NCBI GenBank assembly: GCA_009926625.1
Contig: RFON01000022.1
Coordinates: 1 to 43,217 of the forward strand
Direction of reading: 5' to 3'
DNA length: 43,217 nucleotides
Origin: Planctomycetota bacterium
GTDB lineage: Bacteria > Planctomycetota > Phycisphaerae > Phycisphaerales > SM1A02
Shown here: in pieces, positions 26,642-38,879 of the stretch
How the letters are laid out: each line of letters opens with the position of its first letter
Position numbering within the stretch: position 1 is the stretch's first letter
The notes under the pieces: generated by a model
Databases searched by the model: none
Told to the model about the DNA's origin: nothing
Seen by the model: the letters and a program-made list of their open reading frames with translations, nothing else
Position numbers and translations under genes: made by a program

Positions 26642-27577
26642 TCATCGACAAACTGGTTCAAGACTTGCGACAACTTCCTCCAATACCGCCATTCGCGCCG
26701 CAACCCCATGGGTGACCTGACGCAGGATTCGGCTGCGCATCGGATCATCCGCTACGCGGTCGTCGATCTCAATGCCGCGGTTCATCGGTCCAGGATGCAA
26801 AACCACCGCGTGCGGCGCGAGTCGAGCCATTCGTTCTGGCGTAAGCCCAAACATGTTCCGATAATCACTCGCGATCGCCCCTCCTGCTGCGCGTTCAAAT
26901 TGCACTCTGAGCATCATGACTGCATCAGAGCCATCAAGCGCCTCGTCGAGGTTCGTCATCACGCGAACGATGCCCGGGCCCTCTGCGATGTGCTCGAACG
27001 CCTTCGAAACGAGCGTCGGCGGTCCAACCAGCCGCACACTCGCGCCAAGCAGCGAGAGTGCGTGAGTGACGGAACGCGCGACGCGGCTGTTGCTGATGTC
27101 GCCAACGATCGAAACGGTGCGCCCCTCCACCGAACCGAACTCCTCCAGCAGGGTCGACACATCGAGCAACGCCTGGGTCGGGTGTTCGTGCCGTCCATCG
27201 CCAGCGTTGATGACCGGGCACTTCACGCCATCCGCAACCATTTGAGCACCACCCGACACGCCGCAGCGCATCACGATCGCGGTCACGCCCATGCACTCGA
27301 TGTTTCGCGCGGTATCCACGAGTGACTCGCCCTTGCTCATGCTTGAGCCACTCGGCGTGAGGTTGAACACTTGTCCGCCAAGCCTGTGCACCGCGGTCTC
27401 GAAGCTGCAGCGGGTTCGCGTCGAGTCCTCGAAGAACAGGTTGGCGATCACGCGCCCGTGCAGCGAAGTGCGGTGCGGCTCGGTGCCCTCCGCGACGGGA
27501 AGGTTTCGGCGAGTGGCTTGCAGAAGGCGAACGAGGTCAGTCCGCTTCATGCCTGAGATGGTGAGGAAGTCTCCCAT
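26642..27577 (-). CDS. pyrB: Aspartate carbamoyltransferase catalytic subunit
   Basis: PyrB condenses carbamoyl phosphate and aspartate in the second step of pyrimidine synthesis. The product (311 residues from the ATG at 27577) has the carbamoyl-phosphate loop FFEDSTRTRCSFE, the SKGESLVDT lysine loop, the HPTQALLD motif and the aspartate-binding end VLHPGPMNRGIEID. I chose ATG 27577 (MGDFLTISG) because it gives the usual length; an upstream in-frame ATG at 27616 adds 13 basic residues with no homology. Downstream of carB and nuoH on the same strand, it links carbamoyl-phosphate supply to its use. No pyrI regulatory-chain gene is nearby. Confidence 0.95.
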   Translation of the reverse strand: MGDFLTISGMKRTDLVRLLQATRRNLPVAEGTEPHRTSLHGRVIANLFFEDSTRTRCSFETAVHRLGGQVFNLTPSGSSMSKGESLVDTARNIECMGVTAIVMRCGVSGGAQMVADGVKCPVINAGDGRHEHPTQALLDVSTLLEEFGSVEGRTVSIVGDISNSRVARSVTHALSLLGASVRLVGPPTLVSKAFEHIAEGPGIVRVMTNLDEALDGSDAVMMLRVQFERAAGGAIASDYRNMFGLTPERMARLAPHAVVLHPGPMNRGIEIDDRVADDPMRSRILRQVTHGVAARMAVLEEVVASLEPVCR

Positions 27578-27637
27578 GCTGCGCCGCGCACGCGTGCGAC
27601 CGCAAGGGTAACGCATGCCAGCCGCGTCGGCACGCGA

Positions 27638-27856
27638 TCAACCGCGCGTCAGTGCCCGCATCCGCCACACCCAGGCGCCATACTCGATCAGGGCACGAAC
27701 CCGCTGCGCGCGCGAAACCGGCCATCGTCCGTTGCCGAACGCGGTCTCATCCCGCCACTGCCAGTAACGGCTTCGAATCCGCCCCCGCGACTGCAGTGCG
27801 ATGCGCGCGAGACACATGGTTCCGCGCATCGCATCCAGCAGAGTCAGTCGCTGCAT
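27638..27856 (-). CDS. Small basic, Trp-rich protein of unknown function between nuoH and pyrB
   Basis: This is a 72-residue open frame starting with ATG 4 bases after the nuoH stop. The product is rich in Arg and Trp (LQSRGRIRSRYWQWRDETAF, then ALIEYGAWVWRMRALTRG) and has no signal peptide or membrane helix. I do not recognise a family with certainty. Close spacing to nuoH, the fit of the frame between two real genes and its distinctive aromatic composition support it being genuine; lack of a visible ribosome-binding site and the small size count against. A longer version starting at 27919 would overlap the end of nuoH by about 60 bases. Confidence 0.5.
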   Translation of the reverse strand: MQRLTLLDAMRGTMCLARIALQSRGRIRSRYWQWRDETAFGNGRWPVSRAQRVRALIEYGAWVWRMRALTRG

Positions 27857-27860
27857 CGCT

Positions 27861-29211
27861 TCAGTGCACCGACAGCGGTCCCTGCCGCCGATCGGGAATG
27901 GCTGCATCGTCCAGCGCAACAGGATGTGTGGACACCGTCGACGCGCGTTCGTTCGGCAGCGGCGAGAAGCGGCTGCCGATCAATGGGATCCTGCGGTTCA
28001 CTGCGTCCTGCTTCGGCATCAGTGGATAGACCGCCCAGATGATGACCGCGCAGCCGATCGATGCCAGCCACATGTACTTGTCCACGCCGAAGTATGTGAC
28101 TGTCGCCGCCGCAGCGAGCAGCAAGATTGAAACAGGGATCATGCCCTGCCACGCCAGCTTCATGAGTTGATCGAAGCGAAAACGCGGGAGCGTCCAGCGG
28201 ATCGCCATGGCGAATGCGAGCATGAAAGCGGTCTTGCCGATCATCACGCCCATCTGCAGAAGCACCACGCCCAAACCGCCAACGAGCGGGAAATCCCAGT
28301 TCCACTGCGACGGTGTCAGCCCGCCGACAGGATTGATGCTCCAGCCGCCGAGGAACAGCAGCGCGAAGAATGCGGACCCAGTGATCACATGGAAGTACTC
28401 GGCGAGGAAGAACATCGCGAAGCGCATCGACGAATACTCCGTGTGGAATCCGCCGACCAGTTCGCTCTCTGCTTCCGCGAGATCAAACGGTGCGCGATTG
28501 GCTTCCGCCAACAGGCATGTATAGAAAACGATCGCTGCGAGCGGCTGCTGCAGGATGTTCCAGCCCTGGTGCTGCTGATGCGCGATGATCGCATAGGGAT
28601 CGAGCGAGCCCGCAAGGAGCACCACACAGAGCAGGCACAGCCCCATCGGGATCTCGTACGAAATCATCTGCGCGCTCGCACGAAGCCCGCCGAGGAACGA
28701 GAACTTGCTGTTGCTCGCCCATCCACCGAGTGCAACGCCGTAGACACCGAGGCTTGCCGCAGCGATCAAGTAGATGATGCCGACATTGACATTCGCCCCC
28801 GTGATGCGCACGAGCGAGTCCCCGATGCTCGCACTCGCGCCAAACCACTCCACGAGCTTCGCGGAGATGGTCGAGAGGTCGAGGATGCCTCCCCAAGGGA
28901 TGATGATGAAGGCCATCATCGCGGGCACGATGCTGAGCCCCGGACCGAGCGTGAACAGGATCGAGTCCGCGCCGCGCGGCGTGTGCTCTTCCTTGAAGAT
29001 GAACTTCAGCCCGTCCGCGATCGGTTGCAGGAGCCCCTTCGGACCGACTCGATTCGGTCCGACGCGGTCCTGCATCCAGGCGCTCAACTTGCGTTCAAGC
29101 ATCACGCCGTACGCACAGCCGCCAAGGATGACATGCAGCATCAGCACCAGCACGACGGCGTTCGCGATCAACTGCGGGATGCCGCCCGTGACGGGGATCA
29201 AGGGGATCGAG

Positions 29212-29219
<8 letters not shown>
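27861..29219 (-). CDS. nuoH: NADH-quinone oxidoreductase subunit H
   Basis: NuoH is the membrane subunit of complex I that contacts the quinone-binding site. The 452-residue protein has the family signatures [76 protein letters not shown] and FLGGWSINP, with eight or more membrane helices. It is longer than usual (about 330-350) because of an extra hydrophobic loop and a C-terminal tail of about 50 polar residues after the last helix ([20 protein letters not shown]). The ATG at 29219 overlaps the carB stop by 8 bases; the 3-codon-longer TTG start is less likely. No other nuo gene is in the window, which is unusual. Confidence 0.93.
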
Positions 29220-32694
<3,475 letters not shown>

Positions 32695-32823
32695 GCGGTG
32701 ACTCGCGTTGGTGCGGAGTGCCGCTCGCGCGGCGCGCTCAGTCCAAACGGGCGAGAGGATAGCGGATTGGTCCGATCGTTCCCATCGAGAGCAGGCAGAT
32801 TCGAACCGCCCCGTCAAAGCGGA

Positions 32824-32829
32824 TACCCT
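32824..32829 (+). promoter_or_regulatory. Candidate -10 box (TACCCT) immediately before ruvA
   Basis: The carB-ruvA divergent spacer is 142 bases (32695-32836). TACCCT ends 7 bases before the ruvA ATG at 32837, so a transcript from it would be leaderless or nearly so, and no Shine-Dalgarno sequence is seen there. On the other strand a TATCCT lies about 55-60 bases upstream of the carB ATG. Neither has a good -35 box. Confidence 0.28.
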
Positions 32830-32836
32830 CGAAGGC

Positions 32837-33574
32837 ATGATCAGCCGCATCGAAGGGACGCTCGAGCGGGTGGGCGACGACCATGCGCTCGTGGCGGTCG
32901 GTGCGTTGGCCTATGAGGTGTCCATTCCAGCGGCGGATGTGCAGCGATTGCAGGATCGCCTCGGCGAAACCGTCCTGCTGCACACCCTGCATTACCTCGA
33001 GTCGCAGGGGCAAGGCGCCAGCTTTTGGCCGCGCCTGATCGGCTTCCAATCCGAAGCGGACCGCGATTTCTTCGAACTGGTGACGAGCGTCAAGGGCATC
33101 GGCGTCCGACGCGCGCTGCGGGCGCTCACGATTCCCTTCCCTCGCGTGGCTGAGGCGATCGTTCGCAAGGACCTTGGCACGCTCGTCGCGCTCCCAGAGA
33201 TCGGGCGGAAGACTGCTGAAACGATGGTGCTCGAACTGCGCGACAAGGTGGAGCGTCACGCGATGCGCAGCGGCGGCGCGCCCGTCGCCGCGCCATCCAA
33301 CACGCCATCCAATGCACCACTCGGGCGCACCGCCGCGGCGAAGGGGCGACGCGCGGCTGCGGTATCGGCGTCGGCGCCTGGGGCGATGCCCGCGGGCGCG
33401 CCACCCATCAGCGCGAGTGCCGTCCTCGACGCAGTCCATGTGCTTGTGCAACTGGGCGAGAATCGCCTCGATGCGCGGTCACTCATCGACGCGGCACTTG
33501 AGCGTGCGCCCGAGATCGCAAGCGCCGATGCGCTCGTTGCGGCGGCGCTCGCACTGAAGGGAGTTGCGAGGTGA
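32837..33574 (+). CDS. ruvA: Holliday junction branch-migration protein RuvA
   Basis: RuvA binds four-way junctions as a tetramer and loads the RuvB motor. The 245-residue protein has the N-terminal OB-fold domain ([20 protein letters not shown]), the two helix-hairpin-helix motifs ([14 protein letters not shown] and [16 protein letters not shown]) and a C-terminal RuvB-interaction domain. An Ala/Pro-rich linker (about residues 150-200) joins the second and third domains and is longer than usual. The ATG at 32837 is the start of the conserved OB fold; the upstream extension lacks homology. Its TGA overlaps the GTG of the next gene. ruvB and ruvC are not in the window, but another Holliday-junction family gene (ruvX) follows two genes later. 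Confidence 0.93.
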   Translation: MISRIEGTLERVGDDHALVAVGALAYEVSIPAADVQRLQDRLGETVLLHTLHYLESQGQGASFWPRLIGFQSEADRDFFELVTSVKGIGVRRALRALTIPFPRVAEAIVRKDLGTLVALPEIGRKTAETMVLELRDKVERHAMRSGGAPVAAPSNTPSNAPLGRTAAAKGRRAAAVSASAPGAMPAGAPPISASAVLDAVHVLVQLGENRLDARSLIDAALERAPEIASADALVAAALALKGVAR

Positions 33575-34656
33575 CACATCGTCACGCAGTCATCATGGCC
33601 GGCGGATCAGGCACTCGACTCTGGCCGCTGAGCCGCGCGGATCGACCGAAGCAACTGATGCCGATGCCTGGTGGCGGGACGCTGCTCCAAGCTGCCGCTG
33701 GTCGGTTGGAGGGCGTGGTGCCCGCCGCGCGCCGATTCGTCTGCGCATCGCGTTCCTATGCCGCGGACATTCTTGCGGCGATCCCTGGACTGCAGCCTGA
33801 TCGATTCCTCGGCGAGCCGATGGGACGCGACACATTGAACGCGGTCGGCTTCGCCGCTGCCGTTGCTGCAGCGCGTGATCCGAATGCCACGCTTGCGGTC
33901 CTCACGAGCGACCATGTCATCGAACCTCAGGATGTCTTCGCAGAGAAGCTCGATCTCGGCTTCCGACTCGTCGAAGCTGACCCGAGTCGGCTCGTGACCT
34001 TCGCCATCACGCCAACCTTCCCTGCCACGGGCTACGGCTATGTCGAGCAAGGTGACGCAATCGAGGGATTCGCAGGCGCATTCGCCGCACGGCGATTCGT
34101 CGAAAAGCCGGACCTCGAGCGCGCGAAGCAGTTCATCTCGGCGGGGACATTCGGATGGAACAGCGGCATGTTCATCTTTCACGCAGCGACGGTGCTCGAT
34201 GCAATCGATCGCTTCCAACCAGCGTGCGGGCACGGGCTGCGACGCATCGGCGCCGCCTGGGCAACGGATCGCGCGCAGGCGGTCGTGGATGATGTCTATC
34301 CGTCGCTCACGAAGATCAGCGTCGACTATGGCTTGATGGAACCCGCGTCGCGCGATGCTGCATTCACGATTTGCGTTGTGCCCATGCCGATCGCGTGGCG
34401 CGACATCGGCAGTTGGCCCGCGTACGCATCACTGCTGCCGAGCGACCCATCGGGCAACCGTGCATCGTCGATGACCGCGCACCTGGCATCGAGTGATGTG
34501 GCCTGCATCAGCGACGATCCGTCGCACCTGATCGCCACCATCGGTCTCGAAGGCGTCGTGGTCGTTCGGACAGCCGATGCCACGCTCGTCTGCCGAGCCG
34601 CGGACGCCGAGCGGGTGAAGGAACTGGTGGCATTGCTCCCGCCTGATCGCCGCTGA
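33571..34656 (+). CDS. Mannose-1-phosphate guanylyltransferase
   Basis: The 361-residue nucleotidyltransferase makes GDP-mannose from mannose-1-phosphate and GTP. The N-terminal signature AGGSGTRLWPLSRADRPKQL is the family's GTP-binding and catalytic motif; LTSDHVIEP, FAITPTFPATGYGYVEQGD, RRFVEKPDLERAKQFI and GTFGWNSGMFIF follow in the expected order. It is the short ManC/GMP form without the phosphomannose isomerase domain. The start is GTG, overlapping the ruvA stop (GTGA), so translation is probably coupled. GDP-mannose is a common precursor of exopolysaccharides and glycolipids, so it may serve the locus at 14-26 kb, although the two are separate transcripts. Confidence 0.92.
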   Translation: MTHRHAVIMAGGSGTRLWPLSRADRPKQLMPMPGGGTLLQAAAGRLEGVVPAARRFVCASRSYAADILAAIPGLQPDRFLGEPMGRDTLNAVGFAAAVAAARDPNATLAVLTSDHVIEPQDVFAEKLDLGFRLVEADPSRLVTFAITPTFPATGYGYVEQGDAIEGFAGAFAARRFVEKPDLERAKQFISAGTFGWNSGMFIFHAATVLDAIDRFQPACGHGLRRIGAAWATDRAQAVVDDVYPSLTKISVDYGLMEPASRDAAFTICVVPMPIAWRDIGSWPAYASLLPSDPSGNRASSMTAHLASSDVACISDDPSHLIATIGLEGVVVVRTADATLVCRAADAERVKELVALLPPDRR

Positions 34657-34663
34657 TGCCGCC

Positions 34664-35074
34664 ATGCGCTTCCTCGCCATCGACCTCGGCGATCGACGAA
34701 CGGGGATTGCCTGTGCCGACGATGTGCTGCGCATTCCTGCACCCATCGAAGTGATCGAGGCATCCACGCGCGAGGTGCTGTTGCAGTCGCTCGCACGCGC
34801 GATCGACTTGTACGGACCCGATGCGTTGGTGATCGGCCTGCCGCTCAACATGGATGGTTCGGAGGGACCGCGTGCGAAACTGACGCGCGAATTCTCGGCG
34901 GCGTGCGAGGAGCGCTTTCGCCTGCCCGTGCATTTCCAAGATGAACGCCTGACGAGCCACGCCGCGGAGGCATCGCTCAACCGCAGCGGAAGGACACACG
35001 CGCAGAAGAAACGCATCCGCGACGCGCTCGCCGCATGCGAACTTTTGAAGGACTTCCTCGCGCAGCGCGCATGA
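34664..35074 (+). CDS. ruvX: Putative pre-16S rRNA nuclease / Holliday junction resolvase-like YqgF
   Basis: The 136-residue protein has the RNase H-like fold of the YqgF/RuvX family: AIDLGDRRTGIA at the N-terminus (first catalytic Asp), VIGLPLNMDGSEG, FQDERLTSHAAEASL and the C-terminal RIRDALAACELLKDFL with the last acidic residue. In E. coli this enzyme trims the 5' end of 16S rRNA; a role in junction resolution has also been proposed. The ATG follows the previous stop by 7 bases, so it belongs to the ruvA operon. Its stop lies 5 bases from the convergent pgl stop, leaving no room for a terminator between them. Confidence 0.93.
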   Translation: MRFLAIDLGDRRTGIACADDVLRIPAPIEVIEASTREVLLQSLARAIDLYGPDALVIGLPLNMDGSEGPRAKLTREFSAACEERFRLPVHFQDERLTSHAAEASLNRSGRTHAQKKRIRDALAACELLKDFLAQRA

Positions 35075-35079
35075 GGCGT

Positions 35080-35874
35080 TCACCCGTGGGGCGGCGCCGC
35101 CGACGCGCGGTCGAGATGCCACACGAGCGTGCCGACGGGTCGGATGTTCTTGATCGGCAACACGGTGAAGTCATCGCGGCCAGTGGCGACGCGGTGAATC
35201 ATCGGCGCCTTCTCGCTGCCGAGCGCGAGCACGGCGACGAAGCGGGCGGCGTTGAGCAGCGGATAGGTCATCGTCACGCGTGGCGGCGGTGTCACACTCG
35301 GACCATCGCAGTCGCAGACGAGCAGCTTTCGCTCGTGCAGTGCCGCCGTTTGCGGGAAGAGGCTCGCGGTGTGTCCGTTGTCGCCCATCCCCAGCAGCAC
35401 GAAGTCGAGACGCTGCTCGGTCAGGGGACGGCGACTGAACGCGGTGCGCAGCGCGCGCTCGTAGCGCGCAGCGGCATCTGGAACCATCGCTTCGATCGGA
35501 TGCACCTGCGCGGGCGGGATGCCCGAGTGTTCGACGATGATTTCGTGGATCTGTCGCCAGTTGCTTTTGGGGTGGTCGAATGGAACGCGCCGCTCGTCGA
35601 CGATCCACAGGTGCGTGCGGTCCCATGGCAGCCGCCGATACATCGGGTCGGTCATCAACGACTGGTAGAACGGAAACGGCGTCGATCCACCCGACAGCGC
35701 GAGATGAAAGTCGCCAAGGTTCGCGGCGCAATCGCGCGCCTGCTCGAGCAATTCGCTGCCAAGCGCCTCGGCCGCGTCGTGCGGGTCGGCCGACACCTGC
35801 ACGCGCCCCCACAGCGGCGGAACATCCGGCGTCGGACCATCGGGCGCGAGCGGAATCGGCGCATCGTTCGTCAT
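35080..35874 (-). CDS. pgl: 6-phosphogluconolactonase
   Basis: This enzyme hydrolyses 6-phosphogluconolactone in the oxidative pentose-phosphate pathway. The 264-residue protein is of the DevB/SOL type with FHLALSGGSTPFPFYQSL, RTHLWIVDERRVPFDHPKSN, LDFVLLGMGDNGHTASLFP and a late VTMTYPLLNAARFVAVLALG. I chose ATG 35874 (MTNDAPIPLAPDG), which gives a normal length; the longer frame to 36084 overlaps the kinase gene and lacks homology. There is no Shine-Dalgarno sequence; instead the bases just before the ATG are nine Cs. It lies 73 bases downstream of the Ser/Thr kinase gene on the same strand, with a weak hairpin (CTCCCA/TGGGAG, 35914-35940) between. Confidence 0.92.
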   Translation of the reverse strand: MTNDAPIPLAPDGPTPDVPPLWGRVQVSADPHDAAEALGSELLEQARDCAANLGDFHLALSGGSTPFPFYQSLMTDPMYRRLPWDRTHLWIVDERRVPFDHPKSNWRQIHEIIVEHSGIPPAQVHPIEAMVPDAAARYERALRTAFSRRPLTEQRLDFVLLGMGDNGHTASLFPQTAALHERKLLVCDCDGPSVTPPPRVTMTYPLLNAARFVAVLALGSEKAPMIHRVATGRDDFTVLPIKNIRPVGTLVWHLDRASAAPPHG

Positions 35875-35883
35875 GGGGGGGGG
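35875..35883. repeat. Nine-base G/C homopolymer abutting the pgl start codon
   Basis: Nine consecutive Gs on the plus strand (Cs on the pgl coding strand) directly precede the pgl ATG. Such tracts mutate by slippage and would change only leader length and spacing here, not the reading frame. Another run of nine Gs lies within the RCC1-repeat gene near 40324-40332, coding for prolines. Confidence 0.75.
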
Positions 35884-35947
35884 AGGGTAAGCGAGGTCAT
35901 GCCAACCAAGCCACTCCCAATTCGCACGGAAGCATGGGAGCAGGAAC

Positions 35948-38854
35948 CTATCGCCCCGCGCGTGGCTCGCGGGCACGGCGGAGGAACTCCACTTCCGCCT
36001 CCTGCGCAGGAAGGCGCAACTTGGCGGGTCCCTGCGGATCCAACTCCGCCCAAGCCGACAGCGCATCCCTGAGCATGACGGCATTCACCCACCGTGCATC
36101 ACTGGTGTCTGAGCGTTGGGGCTTGTCGTCCTGCATCGATTGCAACAGGGCCACCGCATCCGCGATGCGCCCCTGCGCCCGAAGATTCTCGGCAAGATCC
36201 GCCGTCACATTGAACACCGCGACCGCAGTTGGATCGCCAGCCAACCGCAAGCGCGCGCGCACCTCGCTCAAGATCTGCTCGGCCTCAGGCAAGCGCTGGG
36301 CCACGCCCAATACGAACGCCTGCTGACGGCGAAGCTCCCCCCACCACGGTGCATCCTGCAATCGCCGAGAGGCTGCGAGGCGAACAGACTCATCTGCCAG
36401 GGCCACGGCATCGGCAATCGCCGCACCCGACGGACGGTCACCCGCTGCTCGCTTGGCAGTCATCACAGCCAACTCCATCAATGTCAGGACAAACTCATTC
36501 GGCGGCGTGACCAGACTCTCGCCGATTCGGCGGCTCGTTTGGTGAATGCGAAGCGCCTCATCGAACGACTCGCCGAGTGTGCCGTTATCCATCTGCACGA
36601 GTACCGCCGCAACATTCCCACGACTGTCGAAACTCAGCGGATGCGCGTCGCCGTAGAACTGCGCATCCACCTCCGCCGCCCTGCGAAGGAGGGCGATCCC
36701 CTGTACCTGCCGCTCGTTGGAATGCTGATGCGCTGCAAGGGCAAGACCGAGATGCGTCAGCACATTGGCAAGCAGACGGTCAGGCACTGGCTGCATTTCC
36801 TCGACTTCCTGTCGTGCCTCCTCGAGTACCCGAACGGCATCATCGAGTTGACCGAGTTCCCGAAGCGCATCGCCCAGCGATGAAGCGGCGGCTATCTTCA
36901 CATCCGCTGGCAGATTCGGTGTCGTAAGTACGGTCTCGAGTTCGGCCCGAACGCCCTTCCAGTCCTTCTTTGCTTCCAAGAGCGCGGCGAGGGCGCGGCG
37001 CGCAGCAATCGTGTCAAGATCGGCTGACCCATACAGTGCCAGACGCCTTGCCAGCACTTCGCGCAGTGTTTGTTCAGCCTCTGCCTTGTTTGGCGATGTC
37101 AACGCCACCCACTCGCGAGCGGCGAGCGTTCTCCGATCGTCTGACCCCAGTCGTGATTGGTAGAGATCAAGCGAGCGCCGAAACAGTTCAGCGGCTCGGG
37201 TCCGCTTTCCGAGTTGCTCATAGGCGCGCCCAGCGGCCATCAGCAATCCAGCATGAACGAAGGGATCACTCGCATGCTCACGCTCCGCTCGTGCCACCGC
37301 TCGCTCCAACATGATGTCCGTGACCAGTGTCGACGCGACATCCGTCAGATTGATGTTGCGGAGCAATTCCCGTACGGGCTGTTGCATGGCCGCCGCACCG
37401 CCATTCTGCTCACCGAGCGCGGACACTTGCCTCATGATCTCCGCCGCAAGGCGCGTTCCCGTGTCTCCTCCGCCAAACTCGCTTGCGAGGCGCACCTGAT
37501 GTCCGAGGACCGACTGGATGTCTCGTTCGCGTTGCTCCGCTTGCTCGCGGGCAGCACGCTCCGCGATCACCGCAGACTCCGCGCGACTCCGCGCACGCGA
37601 TTCGGCGAGCGCGTACCACACGCTGACGAGCGCACCGACCGCGAGTGCCGCCGCCACCGCACCCACTGAACCGACGAACACGCGATTGCGACGCACAAGT
37701 TTGCGAAGCCTGTAGATCCTGCTCTCGGGCGCGGCGACAAGCACACGACCTGCCAGGTAGTTCCGCAGATCCTCCGCCATGTCTCGAGGCGTTGCGTAGC
37801 GCTGTTCGCGCTCTTTCCGCATCGCCATCATCGGTATCCACTCCAGTTCGCTCTGAAGCGCGGTCGTCAACGCCGCAAGATCGCTCTGTCGCGCGGCAGC
37901 GATGCGCATCCCTACGCCATCATTGCGCGTCGATACCGTCGAGAGGCGCTTGCTGGGTGACGGCGGATCCTCCTCACGGATGATGCGCTGAATCTCTCGA
38001 TACGCCCGACTACGAAGCTCCTTCGGCTCGAAGGGCAGCGCGCCAACGAGTACCTCGTACAACATCACGCCGAGTGAATACACATCCGTGCGCGTGTCCA
38101 CATCGATCGCATCAGGCTCTGCCTGTTCCGGGCTCATGTATTCCAACGTCCCGATCATCTGCCCCAGTTCCGTGACAATCGAGTGGTCATTCATGCGCCC
38201 ATGAAGTGCCTTCGCAATGCCGAAGTCGATGACCTTCGGGATTGGGCGATCGCCATCGCCCGTCATCACCAGCACATTGCCGGGCTTCAGGTCACGGTGG
38301 ATGATCCCCTTGTTGTGCGCATGCTGCACTGCGTCGCAGATCTCAGCCATCAGCTGTATCCGCGAACGGACATCCAACTTTCGCTCGTCGCAATACTCAT
38401 TCAAGGGCTTCCCTGGCACATACTCCATCGCGAAGTAGGGACGCCCGCGCTCAGTGATCCCGCCATCCACCACCTTGGCGATGTTGGGGTGGTTCATCAA
38501 CGCCAACGACTGACGCTCCTGTTCGAAGCGACCGAGCACTGTCGATGAGTCCATTCCAGCGTGGATCAGCTTCAATGCGACCTGCTGCACAAACGGCTCC
38601 TTGCGTTCAGCAAGCCACACCGTTCCAAATCCGCCCGAAGCAATCGTGCGCACCAATACAAACGGACCAATCTGATCGCCCGGCTTCTCCAGTACGACAC
38701 GCTCTCGCAATCCGCCGGTCCCTGACTTGACGGCATCTCCCACCCCAATGGAAGCCAGCGTTTGCCCCTCGCTTCCAACATCGTGCCCATCGCCGCTGGG
38801 CTTGCGATCCACTCGGTCAGCTGGTGAAGCGCCGTCTGTCGGGTAGTCGTTCAT
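35948..38854 (-). CDS. Transmembrane Ser/Thr protein kinase with TPR-like sensor tail
   Basis: The 968-residue protein has an N-terminal Ser/Gly-rich region, then a PknB-type kinase domain from about residue 62: GGFG in the glycine loop (74-77), ATP-binding Lys95 (VALKLIHAG), HRDLKPGNV with catalytic Asp188, DFG at 210-212 and SPEQ at 241-244. A basic juxtamembrane segment leads to one membrane helix (about 392-414, VFVGSVGAVAAALAVGALVS), then a long helical extracytoplasmic region with TPR-like units (AGRAYEQLGKRTRAAELFRR, QTLREVLARRLALYGSADLD). This is the kinase-TM-TPR layout common in planctomycetes. All catalytic residues are present, so it should be active. It starts 25 bases after the stop of the RCC1-repeat gene, so the two are probably co-transcribed. 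Substrates are unknown. Confidence 0.93.
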   Translation of the reverse strand: MNDYPTDGASPADRVDRKPSGDGHDVGSEGQTLASIGVGDAVKSGTGGLRERVVLEKPGDQIGPFVLVRTIASGGFGTVWLAERKEPFVQQVALKLIHAGMDSSTVLGRFEQERQSLALMNHPNIAKVVDGGITERGRPYFAMEYVPGKPLNEYCDERKLDVRSRIQLMAEICDAVQHAHNKGIIHRDLKPGNVLVMTGDGDRPIPKVIDFGIAKALHGRMNDHSIVTELGQMIGTLEYMSPEQAEPDAIDVDTRTDVYSLGVMLYEVLVGALPFEPKELRSRAYREIQRIIREEDPPSPSKRLSTVSTRNDGVGMRIAAARQSDLAALTTALQSELEWIPMMAMRKEREQRYATPRDMAEDLRNYLAGRVLVAAPESRIYRLRKLVRRNRVFVGSVGAVAAALAVGALVSVWYALAESRARSRAESAVIAERAAREQAEQRERDIQSVLGHQVRLASEFGGGDTGTRLAAEIMRQVSALGEQNGGAAAMQQPVRELLRNINLTDVASTLVTDIMLERAVARAEREHASDPFVHAGLLMAAGRAYEQLGKRTRAAELFRRSLDLYQSRLGSDDRRTLAAREWVALTSPNKAEAEQTLREVLARRLALYGSADLDTIAARRALAALLEAKKDWKGVRAELETVLTTPNLPADVKIAAASSLGDALRELGQLDDAVRVLEEARQEVEEMQPVPDRLLANVLTHLGLALAAHQHSNERQVQGIALLRRAAEVDAQFYGDAHPLSFDSRGNVAAVLVQMDNGTLGESFDEALRIHQTSRRIGESLVTPPNEFVLTLMELAVMTAKRAAGDRPSGAAIADAVALADESVRLAASRRLQDAPWWGELRRQQAFVLGVAQRLPEAEQILSEVRARLRLAGDPTAVAVFNVTADLAENLRAQGRIADAVALLQSMQDDKPQRSDTSDARWVNAVMLRDALSAWAELDPQGPAKLRLPAQEAEVEFLRRAREPRAGR

Positions 38855-38879
38855 CTCGCCTCAGCGAAAAGCTATCCAC

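Noticed and set aside
35914-35940. Hairpin CTCCCA/TGGGAG as a terminator after the kinase gene
   Set aside because: Six-base arms, a 15-base loop and no T-run; mentioned only as a weak structure in the pgl entry.
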